The position numbers were made by a program, and so were the translations under genes. Positions 50,332 to 63,687 of a DNA stretch of 64,000 nt are shown piece after piece. Numbering within the stretch: the stretch's first letter is position 1; the number at the start of each line of letters is the position of its first letter. The notes beneath the pieces were generated by a model. That model searched no databases. It worked only from the letters and a program-made list of their open reading frames with translations, and was not told where the DNA came from. This DNA is from Linyphia triangularis (taxonomy: Eukaryota > Arthropoda > Arachnida > Araneae > Linyphiidae), in contig OZ021722.1 of the NCBI GenBank assembly GCA_963978545.1, positions 15,752,801 through 15,816,800 on the forward strand. The letters run 5' to 3'.

Positions 50332-51028
50332 TCAAATGCTTTCAAATTGCGAATTGCAGTTGGATATATGTTTTATAGTTATTCTTGTACCAAATTTTAA
50401 TTAAAAAAAGTATTCTAAAAATAAAAAATTAAATTTTTCGAAAATCTTGAAATATTTCAGTTTTGAGTGTATTTGAATGGAAAATTTCATTTTTAACAAA
50501 TGGTTCCAAATTGTGTTTTTTTATTCAAAAACACATTAAAAATCAAACAATTTCAAAATTTTGGCAAAAAAAATTATTTTTGAATAGCTCTATGAGAAGT
50601 TGAAATTTTGAAATGGAAGCGCTCAGAAACTGTTTTGAGGCTTTATTTTACGTTGCATTGCTTCGATTTTGTGTACTAAAATAATATTTCATGTGCAAAT
50701 TGATGATCAGAAAGAAATCGGAAGATGACTTTTATTATCCTAGGCTACAAATTAAGGTTAAAATTCGAAAATTGAGAATTGGAAAATTACCTAAGGATTG
50801 GCAAGTTTAATGTATATTCAAAGGGATATAAAGATTTTTTTGGCAATAAACGAATTTTGAGAAGTAAAATTTCATTTTAATAACCACTTGAATGTGGAAA
50901 TCGATTCGGTTGACAAATTCTGTTACCCTAGTTGCAAAATGATTGTAAAATTTTGAAAATTTAGAAGTGTGAAATTTTCCATACTGTTAACATGGGAAAA
51001 ATTTTAAACGAAAATTTTGAAAGTTCAA
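50332..51028 (-). repeat. L module R13, form III
   Basis: 697 bp, copy of R5 11,178 bp on (ttgacaaattctg, tacgttgcattg, cattaaattaaattt-type run changes). Confidence 0.93.
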
Positions 51029-51798
51029 TTTTTAGGACCAACTTTAGACCCACTTCTTATTTAGTGAGTGTTATAAAATTCGAATAGGAGATTCTCCTAT
51101 ATATGAGCTTCAATATCACAAACAGGAAAAAATTTTGAAAATTTTACTTTTTGAAAAATAATTCAATGAACAGTCCGTCATGTGTTTTCAATGGCGAAAT
51201 CTTATTTTTGAGAAAATTGCACATTTTGAACCAACTATAGACCCACTTCTTATTTAGTGAGTGTTATAAAATTGGAATTGGAGATTCTCCTATATATAAG
51301 CTTCAATATCACACACCGGAAAAAATTTTGAAAATTTTACTTTTTGAACAATAATTCATTGAACAGTCCGCCATGTGTTTTCAATGGGGAAATTTTATTT
51401 TTTAGAAAATTGCACTTTTTGGAACAACTTTAGACCCACTTCTTATTTAGTAAGTGTTATAAAATTGGAATTGGAGATTCTCCTTTATATAAGCTTCAAT
51501 ATCACACACGGGAAAAAATTTTGAAAATTTTACTTTTTGAACAATTATTCATTGAATAGTCCACCATGTGTTTTCAATGGGGGAATTTTATTTTTTAGAA
51601 AATTGCACTTTTTGGAACAACTTTAGACAAACTTTTTATTTAGTGAGTGTTATAAAATTGAAAATGGAGACTCTCCTATATATAAGCTTCAATATCACAA
51701 ACGGGAAAAAATTTTGAAAATTTTACTTTTTGAACAATTATTCATTGAATAATCCGCCATGTGATTTCAATGGGGAATTGTATTTTCAAGAAAATTGC
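51029..51798 (-). repeat. Four monomer equivalents
   Basis: 770 bp with caaacaggaaa and attcaatgaacag as in the block at 39851. No indel between the two was seen. Confidence 0.93.
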
Positions 51799-52499
51799 TC
51801 AAATGCTTTCAAATTGCGAATTGCAGTTGGATATATGTTTTATAATTATTCTTGTACCAAATTTTATTTAAAAAAAAAGTATTCTAAAAATAAAAAATTC
51901 AATTTTTCGAAAATCTTGAAATATTTCAGTTTTGAGTGTATTTGAATGGAAAATTTCATTTTTAACAAATGGTTCCAAATTGTGTTTTTTTATTCAAAAA
52001 CACATTAAAAATCAAACAAATTTCAAAATTTTAGCAAAAATAAACTATTTTTGAATAGCTCTATGAGAAGTTGAAATTTTGAAACGAAAGCTCTCAGAAA
52101 CTGTTTTGAGGCTTTATTTTACGTAGCATTGCTTCGATTTTGTGTACTCAAATAATATTTCATGAGCAAATTGATGATCAGAAAGAAATCGGAAGATTAC
52201 TTGTATTATCCTAGGCTACAAATTAAGGTTAAAATTCGAAAATTTAGAATTGGAAAATTGCCTAAGGATTGGCAAGTTTAATGTATATTCAAAGGGATAT
52301 AAAGATGTTTTTGGCAATAACCGAATTTTGAGAAGTAAAATTTCATTTTAATAACCACTTGAATGTGGAAATCGATTCGGATGACAATTTCTGTTACCCT
52401 AGTTGCAAAATGATTGTAAAATTTTGAAAATTCAGAAGTGTGTAATTTTCCATACTGTTAACATGGGAAAAATTTTAAACGAAAATTTTGAAAGTTCAA
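51799..52499 (-). repeat. L module R14, form III
   Basis: 701 bp, copy of R6 (aattttatttaaaaa, agcaaaaataaac). Private gaaagctctcag replaces gaaagcgctcag, removing the otherwise conserved AGCGCT. Confidence 0.93.
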
Positions 52500-53269
52500 T
52501 TTTTAGGACCAACTTTAGACCCACTTCTTATTTAGTGAGTGTTATAAAATTCGAATAGGAGATTCTCCTATATATGAGCTTCAATATCACAAACCGGAAA
52601 AAAATTTGAAAATTTTACTTTTTAAAAAATAATTCATTGAACAGTCCGTCATGTGTTTTCAATGGGGAAATTTTATTTTTGAGAAATTTGCACATTTTGA
52701 ACCAACTATAGACCCACTTCTTATTTAGTGAGTGTTATAAAATTGGAATTGGAGATTCTCCTATATATAAGCTTCAATATCACACACCGGAAAAAATTTT
52801 GAAAATTTTATTTTTTGAACAATAATTCATTGAACAGTCCGTCATGTGTTTTCAATGGGGAAATTTTATTTTTTAGAAAATTGCACTTTTTGGAACAACT
52901 TTAGACCCACTTCTTATTTAGTAAGTGTTATAAAATTGGAATTGGAGATTCTCCTATATATAAGCTTCAATATCACACACGGGAAAAAATTTTGAAAATT
53001 TTACTTTTTGAACAATTATTCATTGAATAGTCCACCATGTGTTTTCAATGGGGGAATTTTATTTTTTAGAAAATTGCACTTTTTGGAACAACTTTAGACA
53101 AACTTTTTATTTAGTGAGTGTTATAAAATTGAAAATGGAGACTCTCCTATATATAAGCTTCAATATCACAAACGGGAAAAAATTTTGAAAATTTTACTTT
53201 TTGAACAATTATTCATTGAATAATCCGCCATGTGATTTCAATGGGGAATTGTATTTTCAAGAAAATTGC
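52500..53269 (-). repeat. Four monomer equivalents
   Basis: 770 bp; same as 53971-54740 in all the marks I checked (ctttttaaaaaataattc, agacaaacttt). Confidence 0.93.
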
Positions 53270-53970
53270 TCAAATGCTTTCAAATTGCGAATTGCAGTTG
53301 GATATATGTTTTATAATTATTCTTGTACCAAATTTTAATTAAAAAAAAAGTATTCTAAAAATAAAAAATTCAATTTTTCGAAAATCTTGAAATATTTCAG
53401 TTTTGAGTGTATTTGAATGGAAAATTTCATTTTTAACAAATGGTTCCAAATTGTGTTTTTTTATTCAAAAACACATTAAAAATCAAACAAATTTCAAAAT
53501 TTTAGCAAAAAAAAACTATTTTTGAATAGCTCTATGAGAAGTTGAAATTTTGAAACGAAAGCGCTCAGAAACTGTTTTGAGGCTTTATTTTACGTAGCAT
53601 TGCTTCGATTTTGTGTACTCAAATAATATTTCATGAGCAAATTGATGATCAGAAAGAAATCGGAAGATTACTTGTATTATCCTAGGCTACAAATTAAGGT
53701 TAAAATTCGAAAATTTAGAATTGGAAAATTGCCTAAGGATTGGCAAGTTTAATGTATATTCAAAGGGATATAAAGATGTTTTTGGCAATAACCGAATTTT
53801 GAGAAGTAAAATTTCATTTTAATAACCACTTGAATGTGGAAATCGATTCGGATGACAATTTCTGTTACCCTAGTTGCAAAATGATTGTAAAATTTTGAAA
53901 ATTCAGAAGTGTGTAATTTTCCATACTGTTAACATGGGAAAAATTTTAAACGAAAATTTTGAAAGTTCAA
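53270..53970 (-). repeat. L module R15, form III
   Basis: 701 bp, exactly 1,471 bp after R14 and 1,471 before R16, with the same tttagcaaaa and gattacttgtatt marks. Few differences from R16 suggest recent duplication. Confidence 0.93.
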
Positions 53971-54740
53971 TTTTTAGGACCAACTTTAGACCCACTTCTT
54001 ATTTAGTGAGTGTTATAAAATTCGAATAGGAGATTCTCCTATATATGAGCTTCAATATCACAAACCGGAAAAAAATTTGAAAATTTTACTTTTTAAAAAA
54101 TAATTCATTGAACAGTCCGTCATGTGTTTTCAATGGGGAAATTTTATTTTTGAGAAATTTGCACATTTTGAACCAACTATAGACCCACTTCTTATTTAGT
54201 GAGTGTTATAAAATTGGAATTGGAGATTCTCCTATATATAAGCTTCAATATCACACACCGGAAAAAATTTTGAAAATTTTATTTTTTGAACAATAATTCA
54301 TTGAACAGTCCGTCATGTGTTTTCAATGGGGAAATTTTATTTTTTAGAAAATTGCACTTTTTGGAACAACTTTAGACCCACTTCTTATTTAGTAAGTGTT
54401 ATAAAATTGGAATTGGAGATTCTCCTATATATAAGCTTCAATATCACACACGGGAAAAAATTTTGAAAATTTTACTTTTTGAACAATTATTCATTGAATA
54501 GTCCACCATGTGTTTTCAATGGGGGAATTTTATTTTTTAGAAAATTGCACTTTTTGGAACAACTTTAGACAAACTTTTTATTTAGTGAGTGTTATAAAAT
54601 TGAAAATGGAGACTCTCCTATATATAAGCTTCAATATCACAAACGGGAAAAAATTTTGAAAATTTTACTTTTTGAACAATTATTCATTGAATAATCCGCC
54701 ATGTGATTTCAATGGGGAATTGTATTTTCAAGAAAATTGC
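53971..54740 (-). repeat. Four monomer equivalents
   Basis: 770 bp, near-identical to the preceding four-monomer block. With R15 it forms the 1,471-bp unit that copy 2 has in excess of copy 1. Confidence 0.93.
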
Positions 54741-55441
54741 TCAAATGCTTTCAAATTGCGAATTGCAGTTGGATATATGTTTTATAATTATTCTTGTACC
54801 AAATTTTAATTAAAAAAAAAGTATTCTAAAAATAAAAAATTCAATTTTTCGAAAATCTTGAAATATTTCAGTTTTGAGTGTATTTGAATGGAAAATTTCA
54901 TTTTTAACAAATGGTTCCAAATTGTGTTTTTTTATTCAAAAACACATTAAAAATCAAACAAATTTCAAAATTTTAGCAAAAAAAAACTATTTTTGAATAG
55001 CTCTATGAGAAGTTGAAATTTTGAAACGAAAGCGCTCAGAAACTGTTTTGAGGCTTTATTTTACGTAGCATTGCTTCGATTTTGTGTACTCAAATAATAT
55101 TTCATGAGCAAATTGATGATCAGAAAGAAATCGGAAGATTACTTGTATTATCCTAGGCTACAAATTAAGGTTAAAATTCGAAAATTTAGAATTGGAAAAT
55201 TGCCTAAGGATTGGCAAGTTTAATGTATATTCAAAGGGATATAAAGATATTTTTGGCAATAACCGAATTTTGAGAAGTAAAATTTCATTTTAATAACCAC
55301 TTGAATGTGGAAATCGATTCGGATGGCAATTTCTGTTACCCTAGTTGCAAAATGATTGTAAAATTTTGAAAATTCAGAAGTGTGTAATTTTCCATACTGT
55401 TAACATGGGAAAAATTTTAAACGAAAATTTTGAAAGTTCAA
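54741..55441 (-). repeat. L module R16, form III
   Basis: 701 bp; private aaagatatttttgg and cggatggcaattt, the latter also in R22. Confidence 0.93.
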
Positions 55442-56019
55442 TTTTTAGGACCAACTTTAGACCCACTTCTTATTTAGTGAGTGTTATAAAATTCGAATAG
55501 GAGATTCTCCTATATATGAGCTTCAATATCACAAACCGGAAAAAAATTTGAAAATTTTACTTTTTGAAAAATAATTCATTGAACAGTCCGTCATGTGTTT
55601 TCAATGGAGAAATTTTATTTTTGAGAAATTTGCACATTTTGAACCAACTATAGACCCACTTCTTATTTAGTGAGTGTTATAAAATTGAAATTGGAGATTC
55701 TCCTATATATAAGCTTCAATATCACACACCGGAAAAAATTTTGAAAATTTTACTTTTTGAACAATAATTCATTGAACAGTCCGCCATGTGTTTTCAATGG
55801 GGAAATTTTATTTTTTAGAAAATTGCACTTTTTGGAACAACTTTAGACCCACTTCTTATTTAGTAAGTGTTATAAAATTGGAATTGTAGATTCTCCTATA
55901 TATAAGCTTCAATATCACACACGGGAAAAAAATTTTGAATATTTTACTTTTTGAACGATTATTCATTGAATAGTCCGCCATGTGATTTCAATGGGGAATT
56001 GTATTTTCAAGAAAATTGC
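55442..56019 (-). repeat. Three monomer equivalents
   Basis: 578 bp; one monomer fewer than the equivalent block at 42793. Private ggaattgtagattc and gaacgattattc. Confidence 0.92.
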
Positions 56020-56723
56020 TCAAATGCTTTCAAATTGCGAATTGCAGTTGGATATATGTTTTATAATTATTCTTGTACCAAATTTTAATTAAAAAAAAAG
56101 TATTCTAAAAATAAAAAATTCAATTTTTCGAAAATCTTGAAATATTTCAGTTAGGAGTGTATTTGAATGGAAAATTTCATTTTTAACAAATGGTTCCAAA
56201 TTGTGTTTTTTTATTCAAAAACACATTAAAAATCAAACAAATTTCAAAATTTTGGCAAAAACAAACAAACTATTTTTGAATAGCTCTATGAGAAGTTGAA
56301 ATTTTGAAACGAAAGCGCTCAGAAACTGTTTTGAGGCTTTATTTTACGTAGCATTGCTTCGATTTTGTGTACTAAAATAATATTTCATGAGCAAATTGAT
56401 GTTCAGAAAGAAATCGGAAGATTACTTGTATTATCCTAGGCTACAAATTAAGGTTAAAATTCGAAAATTGAGAATTGGAAAATTGCCTAAGGATTGGCAA
56501 GTTTAATGTATATTCAAAGGGATATAAAGATTTTTTTGGCAATAACCGAATTTTGAGAAGTAAAATTTCATTTTAATAACCACTTGAATGTGGAAATCGA
56601 TTCGGATGACAATTTCTGTTACCTTAGTTGCAAAATGATTGTAAAATTTTGAAAATTTAGAAGTGTGAAATTTTCCATAATGTTAACATGGGGAAAATTT
56701 GAAACGAAAATTTTGAAAGTTCA
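56020..56723 (-). repeat. L module R17, mosaic
   Basis: 704 bp, longer because of caaaaacaaacaaac in the poly-A run. Far side is form II-like (ttaccttagttgc, catggggaaaatttgaaac) and has ccataatgttaac, the complement of the acattatgg variant of F6, F12 and F14. Confidence 0.9.
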
Positions 56724-57108
56724 ATTTTTAGGACCAACTTTAGACCCACTTCTTATTTAGTGAGTGTTATAAAATTCGAATAGGAGATTCTCCTATATAT
56801 GAGCTTCAATATCACAAACCGGAAAAAATTTTGAAAATTTTCCTTTTTCAAAAATAATTCATTGAACAGTCCGTCATGTGTTTTCAATGGCGAAATCTTA
56901 TTTTTGAGAAAATTGCACTTTTTGGAACAACTTTGGACCCACTTCTTATTTAGTGAGTGTTATAAAATTGAAATTGGATATTCTCCTAAATATAAGCTTC
57001 AATATCACAAACGGGAAAAAATTTTGAAAATTTTAATTTTTGAACAATTATTCATTGAATAGTCCGCCATGTGAATTCATTGGGGAATTGTATTTTCGAG
57101 AAAATTGC
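56724..57108 (-). repeat. Two monomer equivalents
   Basis: 385 bp, copy of 44263-44646 (actttggaccc, ctcctaaatataagc). Confidence 0.92.
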
Positions 57109-57585
57109 TCAAATGCTTTCAAATTGCGAATTGCAGTTGGATATATGTTTTATAGTTATTCTGGTACCAAATTTTAATTAAAAAAAAGTATTCTAAAAAT
57201 AAAAAATTCAATTTTTCGAAAATCTTGAAATATTTCAGTTTTGAGTGTATTTGAATGGAAAATTTCATTTTTAACAAATGGTTCCAAATTGGGTTTTTTT
57301 ATTCAAAAACACATTAAAAATTAAACAAATTTCAAAATTTTGGCAAAAAAAACTATTTTTGAATAGCTCTATGAGAAGTTGAAATTTTGAAACGAAAGCG
57401 CTCAGAACCGAATTTTGAGAAGTAAAATTTCATTTTAATAACCACTTGAATGTGGAAATCGATTCGGATGACAATATCTGTTACCCTAGTAGCAAAATTA
57501 TTGTAAAATTTTGAAAATTTAGAAGTGTGAAATTTTCCATACTGTTAACATGGGAAAAATTTTAAACGAAAATTTTGAAAGTTCA
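57109..57585 (-). repeat. L module R18, internally deleted
   Basis: 477 bp with the same cgctcagaa to ccgaattttgag junction as R9 (here about 57407), 12,462 bp later, so the deletion predates duplication of the higher-order unit. Confidence 0.93.
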
Positions 57586-58734
57586 GTTTTTAGGACCAAC
57601 TTTAGACCCACTTTTTATTTAGTGAGTGTTATAAAATTCGAATAGGAGATTTTCCTATATATGAGCTTCAATATCACAAACCTTAAAAATTTTTGAAAAT
57701 TTTACTTTTTGAAAAATAATTCATTGAACAGTCCGTCATGTGTTTTCAATGGCGAAATCTTATTTTTGAGAAAATAGCACTTTTTGGAACAACTTTAGAC
57801 CCACTTCTTATTTAGTGAGTGTTATAAAATTCAAATTCGAGATATATGAGCTTCAATATCACACACGGGAAAAAATTTTGAAAATTTTAATTTTTGAACA
57901 ATTATTCATTGAATAGTCCACCATGTGTTTTCAATGGGGGAATTTTATTTTTTAGAAAATTGCACTTTTTGGAACAACTTTAGACCCACTTTTTATTTAG
58001 TGAGTGTTATAAAATTGAAAATGGAGATTCTCCTATATATAAGCTTCAATATCACACAATGGAAAAAATTTTGAAAATTTTACTTTTTGAACAATAATTC
58101 ATTGAACAGTCCGCCATGTGTTTTCAATGGGGAAATTTTATTTTTTAGAAAATTGCACTTTTTGGAACAACTTTAGACCCACTTCTTATTTAGTAAGTGT
58201 TATAAAATTGGAATTGGAGATTCTCCTATATATAAGCTTCAATACCACGCACTGGAACAAATTTTGAAAATTTTAATTTTTGAACAATTATTCATTGAAC
58301 AGTCCGTCATGTGTTTTCAATGGCGAAATCTAATTTTTGAGAAAATTGCACTTTTTGGAACAACTTTAGACCCACTTTTTATTTAGTGAGTGTTATAAAA
58401 TTCGAATAGGAGATTCTCCTATATATGAGCTTCAATATCACACACCGGAAAAAATTTTGAAAATATTCCTTTTTCAAAAATAATTCATTGAACAGTCCGT
58501 CATGTGTTTTCAATGGCGAAATCTTATTTTTTAGAAAATTGCACTTTTTGGAACAACTTTAGACCCACTTTTTATTTAGTGAGTGTTATAAAATTGAAAT
58601 TGGATATTCTCCTATATATAAGCTTCAATATCACAAACAGGAAAAAATTTTGAAAATTTTAATTTTTGAACAATTATTCATTGAACAGTCCGCCATGTGA
58701 ATTCATTGGGGAATTGTATTTTCGAGAAAATTGC
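57586..58734 (-). repeat. Six monomer equivalents
   Basis: 1,149 bp, copy of 45124-46272, including the 9-bp loss at attcgagatatatgag near 57841 and ataccacgcactgg. Confidence 0.93.
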
Positions 58735-59432
58735 TCAAATGCTTTCAAATTGCGAATTGCAGTTGGATATATGTTATATAGTTATTCTTGTACCAAATTT
58801 TAATTAAAAAAAAGTATTCTAAAAATAAAAAATTCAATATTTCGAAAATCTTGAAATATTTCAGTTTTGAGTGTATTTGAATGGAAAATTTCATTTTTAA
58901 CAAATGGTTCCAAATTGTGTTTTTTTATTCAAAAACACATTAAAAATCAAACAAATTTCAAAATTTTGGCAAAAAAAACTATTTTTGAATAGCTCTATGA
59001 GAAGTTGAAATTTTGAAACGAAAGCGCTCAGAAACTGTTTTGAGGCTTTATTTTACGTAGCATTGCTTCGATTTTGTGTACTAAAATAACATTTCATGAG
59101 CAAATTGATGATCAGAAAGAAATCGGAAGATGACTTTTAATATCCTAGGCTACAAATTAAGGTTAAAAATCGAAAATTGAGAATTGGAAAATTGCCTAAG
59201 GATTGGCAAGTTTAATGTATATTCAAAGGGATATAAAGATTTTTTGGCAATAACCGAATTTTGAGAAGTAAAATTTCATTTTAATAACCACTTGAATGTG
59301 GAAATCGATTCGGATGACAATTTCTGTTACCCTAGTTGCAAAATTATTGTAAAATTTTGAAAATTCAGAAGTGTGTAATTTTCCATACTGTTAACATGGG
59401 AAAAACTTTAAACGAAAATTTTGAAAGTTCAA
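58735..59432 (-). repeat. L module R19, form III
   Basis: 698 bp, copy of R10 (gttatatagttattc, cttttaatatcc). Private gcaaaattattg. Confidence 0.93.
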
Positions 59433-60200
59433 TTTTTAGGACCAACTTTAGACCCACTTCTTATTTAGTGAGTGTTATAAAATTCGAATAGGAGATTCTC
59501 CTATATATGAGCTTCAATATCACAAACCGGAAAATTTTGAAAATTTTACTTTTTGAAAAATAATTCATTGAACAGTCCGTCATGTGTTTTCAATGGGGAA
59601 ATTTTATTTTTGAGAAATTTGCACATTTTGAACCAACTATAGACCCACTTCTTATTTAGTGAGTGTTATAAAATTGGAATTGGAGATTCTCCTATATATA
59701 ACCTTCAATATCACACACCGGAAAAAATTTTGAAAATTTTACTTTTTGAACAATAATTCATTGAACAGTCCGCCATGTGTTTTCAATGGGGAAATTTTAT
59801 TTTTTAGAAAATTGCACTTTTTGGAACAACTTTAGACCCACTTCTTATTTAGTAAGTGTTATAAAATTGGAATTGGAGATTCTCCTATATGTAACCTTCA
59901 ATATCACACACGGAAAAAAAATTTGAAAATTTTACTTTTTGAACAATTATTCATTGAATAGTCCACCATGTGTTTTCAATGGGGGAATTTTATTTTTTAG
60001 AAATTTGCACTTTTTGGAACAACTTTAGACCCACTTTTTATTTAGTGAGTGTTATAAAATTGAAAATGGAGACTCTCCTATATATAAGCTTCAATATCAC
60101 AAACGGGAAAAAATTTTGAAAATTTTACTTTTTGAACAATTATTCATTGAATAGTCCGCAATGTGATTTCAATGGTGAATTGTATTTTCAAGAAAATTGC
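59433..60200 (-). repeat. Four monomer equivalents
   Basis: 768 bp, copy of 46971-47738 with the ccggaaaattttgaaa loss and tatgtaaccttc. Confidence 0.93.
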
Positions 60201-60549
60201 TCAAATGCTTTCAAATTGCGAATTGCAGTTGGATATATGTTTTATAATTATTCTTGTACCAAATTTTAATTAAAAAAAAAGTATTCTAAAAATAAAAAAT
60301 TCAATTTTTCGAAAATCTTGAAATATTTCAGTTTGGAGTGTATTTGAATGGAAAATTTCATTTTTAACAAATGGTTCCAAATTGTGTTTTTTTATTCAAA
60401 AACACATTTAAAATCAAACAAATTTCAAAATTTTGGCAAAAAAAAAACTATTTTTGAATAGCTCTATGAGAAGTTGAAATTTTGAAACGAAAGCGCTCAG
60501 AAACTGTTTTGAAGCTTTATTTTACGTAGCATTGCTTCGATTTTGTGTA
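60201..60549 (-). repeat. L module R20, truncated
   Basis: 349 bp, third example of the truncation at gattttgtgta. Private gttttgaagctttat replaces gttttgaggctttat. Confidence 0.93.
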
Positions 60550-61710
60550 TTGCACATTTTGAACCAACTATAGACCCACTTCTTATTTAGTGAGTGTTAT
60601 AAAATTGGAATTGGAGATTCTCCTATATATAAGCTTCAATATCACAAACGGGAAAAAATTTTGAAAATTTTAATTTTTGAACAATTATTCATTGAATAGT
60701 CCACCATGTGTTTTCAATGGGGGAATTTTATTTTTTAGAAAATTGCACTTTTTGGAACAACTTTAGACCCACTTTTTATTTAGTGAGTGTTATAAAATTG
60801 AAAATGGAGATTCTCCTATATATAATCTTCAATATCACACAATGGAAAAAATTTTGAAAATTTTACTTTTTGAACAATAATTCATTGAACAGTCCGCCAT
60901 GTGTTTTCAATGGGGAAATTTTATTTTTTAGAAAATTGCACTTTTTGGAACAACTTTAGACCCACTTCTTATTTAGTAAGTGTTATAAAATTGGAATTAG
61001 AGATTCTCCTATATATAAGCTTCAATATCACACACGGGAAAAAATTTTGAAAATTTTAATTTTTGAACAATTATTCATTGAACAGTCCGTCATGTGTTTT
61101 CAATGGCGAAATCTTATTTTTGAGAAAATTGCACTTTTTGGAACAATTTTAGACCCACTTCTTATTTAGTGAGTGTTATAAAATTCAAATTCGAGATTCT
61201 CCTATATATGAGCTTCGATATCACAAACCGGAAAAAATTTTGAAAATTTTACTTTTTGAACAATAATTCATTGAACAGTCCGCCATGTGTTTTCAATGGC
61301 GAAATCTTATTTTTTAGAAAATTGCACTTTTTGGAACAACTTTAGACCCACTTCTTATTTAGTGAGTGTTATAAAATTCAAATTCGAGATTCTCCTATAT
61401 ATGAGCTTCAATATCACAAACCGGAAAAAATTTTGAAAATTTTACTTTTTGAACAATAATTCATTGAACAGTCCGCCATGTGTTTTCAATGGAGAAATTT
61501 TATACTTTAGAAAATTGCACTTTTTGGAACAACTTTAGACCCACTTTTTATTTAGTGAGTGGTATAAAATTGAAATTGGATATTCTCCTATATATAAGCT
61601 TCAATATAACAAACGGGAAAAAAATTTGAAAATTTTAATTTTTGAACAATTATTCATTGAATAGTCCGCCATGTGATTTCAATGGGGAATTGTATTTTCG
61701 AGAAAATTGC
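60550..61710 (-). repeat. Six monomer equivalents, recombinant join
   Basis: 1,161 bp. Begins like the single monomer after R11, then changes near 60680-60700 from the expected ccgccatgtgaattc to ccaccatgtgttttc, so that no full L follows the truncated one. Contains tataatcttcaatatc; private cttcgatatcac and gagtggtataaa. Confidence 0.92.
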
Positions 61711-62410
61711 TCAAATGCTTTCAAATTGCGAATTGCAGTTGGATATATGTTTTATAGTTATTCTTGTACCAAATTTTAATTAAAAAAAAGTATTCTAAAA
61801 ATAAAAAATTCAATTTTTCGAAAATCTTGAAATATTTCAGTTTTGAGTGTATTTGAATGGAAAATTTCATTTTTAACAAATGGTTCCAAATTGTGTTTTT
61901 TTTATTCAAAAACACATTAAAAATCAAACAAATTTCAAAATTTTGGCAAAAAAAATTATTTTTGAATAGCTCTATGAGAAGTTGAAATTTTGAAATGGAA
62001 GCGCTCAGAAACTGTTTTGAGGCTTTATTTTACGTTGCATTGCTTCGATTTTGTGTACTAAAATAATATTTCATGTGCAAATTGATGATCAGAAAGAAAT
62101 CGGAAGATGACTTTTATTATCCTAGGCTACAAATTAAGGTTAAAATTCGAAAATTGAGAATTGGAAAATTACCTAAGGATTGGCAAGTTTAATGTATATT
62201 CAAAGGGATATAAAGATTTTTTTGGCAATAAACGAATTTTGAGAAGTAAAATTTCATTTTAATAACCACTTGAATGTGGAAATCGATTCGGTTGACAAAT
62301 TCTGTTACCCTAGTTGCAAAATGATTGTAAAATTTTGAAAATTTAGAAGTGTGAAATTTTCCATACTGTTAACATGGGAAAAATTTTAAACGAAAATTTT
62401 GAAAGTTCAA
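61711..62410 (-). repeat. L module R21, form III
   Basis: 700 bp, third copy of the R5/R13 lineage (tacgttgcattg, ttgacaaattctg). An extra T in the ttttttttattc run opens a 68-codon frame on the minus strand (61721-61927) that resembles the form I frame. Confidence 0.93.
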
Positions 62411-62987
62411 TTTTTAGGACCAACTTTAGACCCACTTCTTATTTAGTGAGTGTTATAAAATTCGAATAGGAGATTCTCCTATATATGAGCTTCAATATCA
62501 CAAACCGGAAAAAATTTTGAAAATTTTACTTTTTGAAAAATAATTCAAGGAACAGTCCGTCATGTGTTTTCAATGGCGAAATCTTATTTTTGAGAAAATT
62601 GCACATTTTGAACCAACTATAGACCCACTTCTTATTTAGTGAGTGTTATAAAATTGGAATTGGAGATTCTCCTATATATAAGCTTCAATATCACACACGG
62701 GAAAAAATTTTGAAAATTTTACTTTTTGAACAATTATTCATTGAATAGTCCACCATGTGTTTTCAATGGGGGAATTTTATTTTTTAGAAAATTGCACTTT
62801 TTGGAACAACTTTAGACAAACTTTTTATTAAGTGAGTGTTATAAAATTGAAAATGGAGACTCTCCTATATATAAGCTTCAATATCACAAACGGGAAAAAA
62901 TTTTGAAAATTTTACTTTTTGAACAATTATTCATTGAATAATCCGCCATGTGATTTCAATGGGGAATTGTATTTTCAAGAAAATTGC
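62411..62987 (-). repeat. Three monomer equivalents
   Basis: 577 bp, one fewer than its equivalents at 39851 and 51029. Private attcaaggaacag and attaagtgagtg. Confidence 0.92.
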
Positions 62988-63687
62988 TCAAATGCTTTCA
63001 AATTGCGAATTGCAGTTGGATATATGTTTTATAATTATTCTTGTACCAAATTTTAATTAAAAAAAAGTATTCTAAAAATAAAAAATTCAATTTTTCGAAA
63101 ATCTTGAAATATTTCAGTTTTGAGTGTATTTGAATGGAAAATTTCATTTTTAACAAATGGTTCCAAATTGTGTTTTTTTATTCAAAAACTCATTAAAAAT
63201 CAAACAAATTTCAAAATTTTAGCAAAAAAAAACTATTTTTGAATAGCTCTATGAGAAGTTGAAATTTTGAAACGAAAGCGCTCAGAAACTGTTTTGAGGC
63301 TTTATTTTACGTAGCATTGCTTCGATTTTGTGTACTCAAATAATATTTCATGAGCAAATTGATGATCAGAAAGAAATCGGAAGATTACTTGTATTATCCT
63401 AGGCTACAAATTAAGGTTAAAATTCGAAAATTTAGAATTGGAAAATTGCCTAAGGATTGGCAAGTTTAATGTATATTCAAAGGGATATAAAGATTTTTTT
63501 GGCAATAACCGAATTTTGAGAAGTAAAATTTCATTTTAATAACCACTTGAATGTGGAAATCGATTCGGATGGCAATTTCTGTTACCCTAGTTGCAAAATG
63601 ATTGTAAAATTTTGAAAATTCAGAAGTGTGTAATTTTCCATACTGTTAACATGGGAAAAATTTTAAACGAAAATTTTGAAAGTTCAA
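62988..63687 (-). repeat. L module R22, form III
   Basis: 700 bp of the R6/R14 lineage with cggatggcaattt shared with R16, and caaaaactcatt private. Confidence 0.92.

Larger units (their letters stand above)
47739..60200 (-). repeat. Minus-arm higher-order repeat, copy 2
   Basis: Order is T-1-L-7-L-4-L-4-L-4-L-3-L-2-D-6-L-4. Compared with copy 1 it lacks an L-4-L-2 segment and one monomer near its start, and gains one L-4 unit of 1,471 bp in its middle. Its T module recurs at 60201, 12,462 bp on. Confidence 0.87.

Noticed and set aside
61201..61230. CENP-B-box-like sequence (ttcg ... ccgg / cggg) near gatatcacaaaccgg
   Set aside because: Spacing and core bases do not meet the TTCGNNNNANNCGGG pattern in this or the other monomers I compared.
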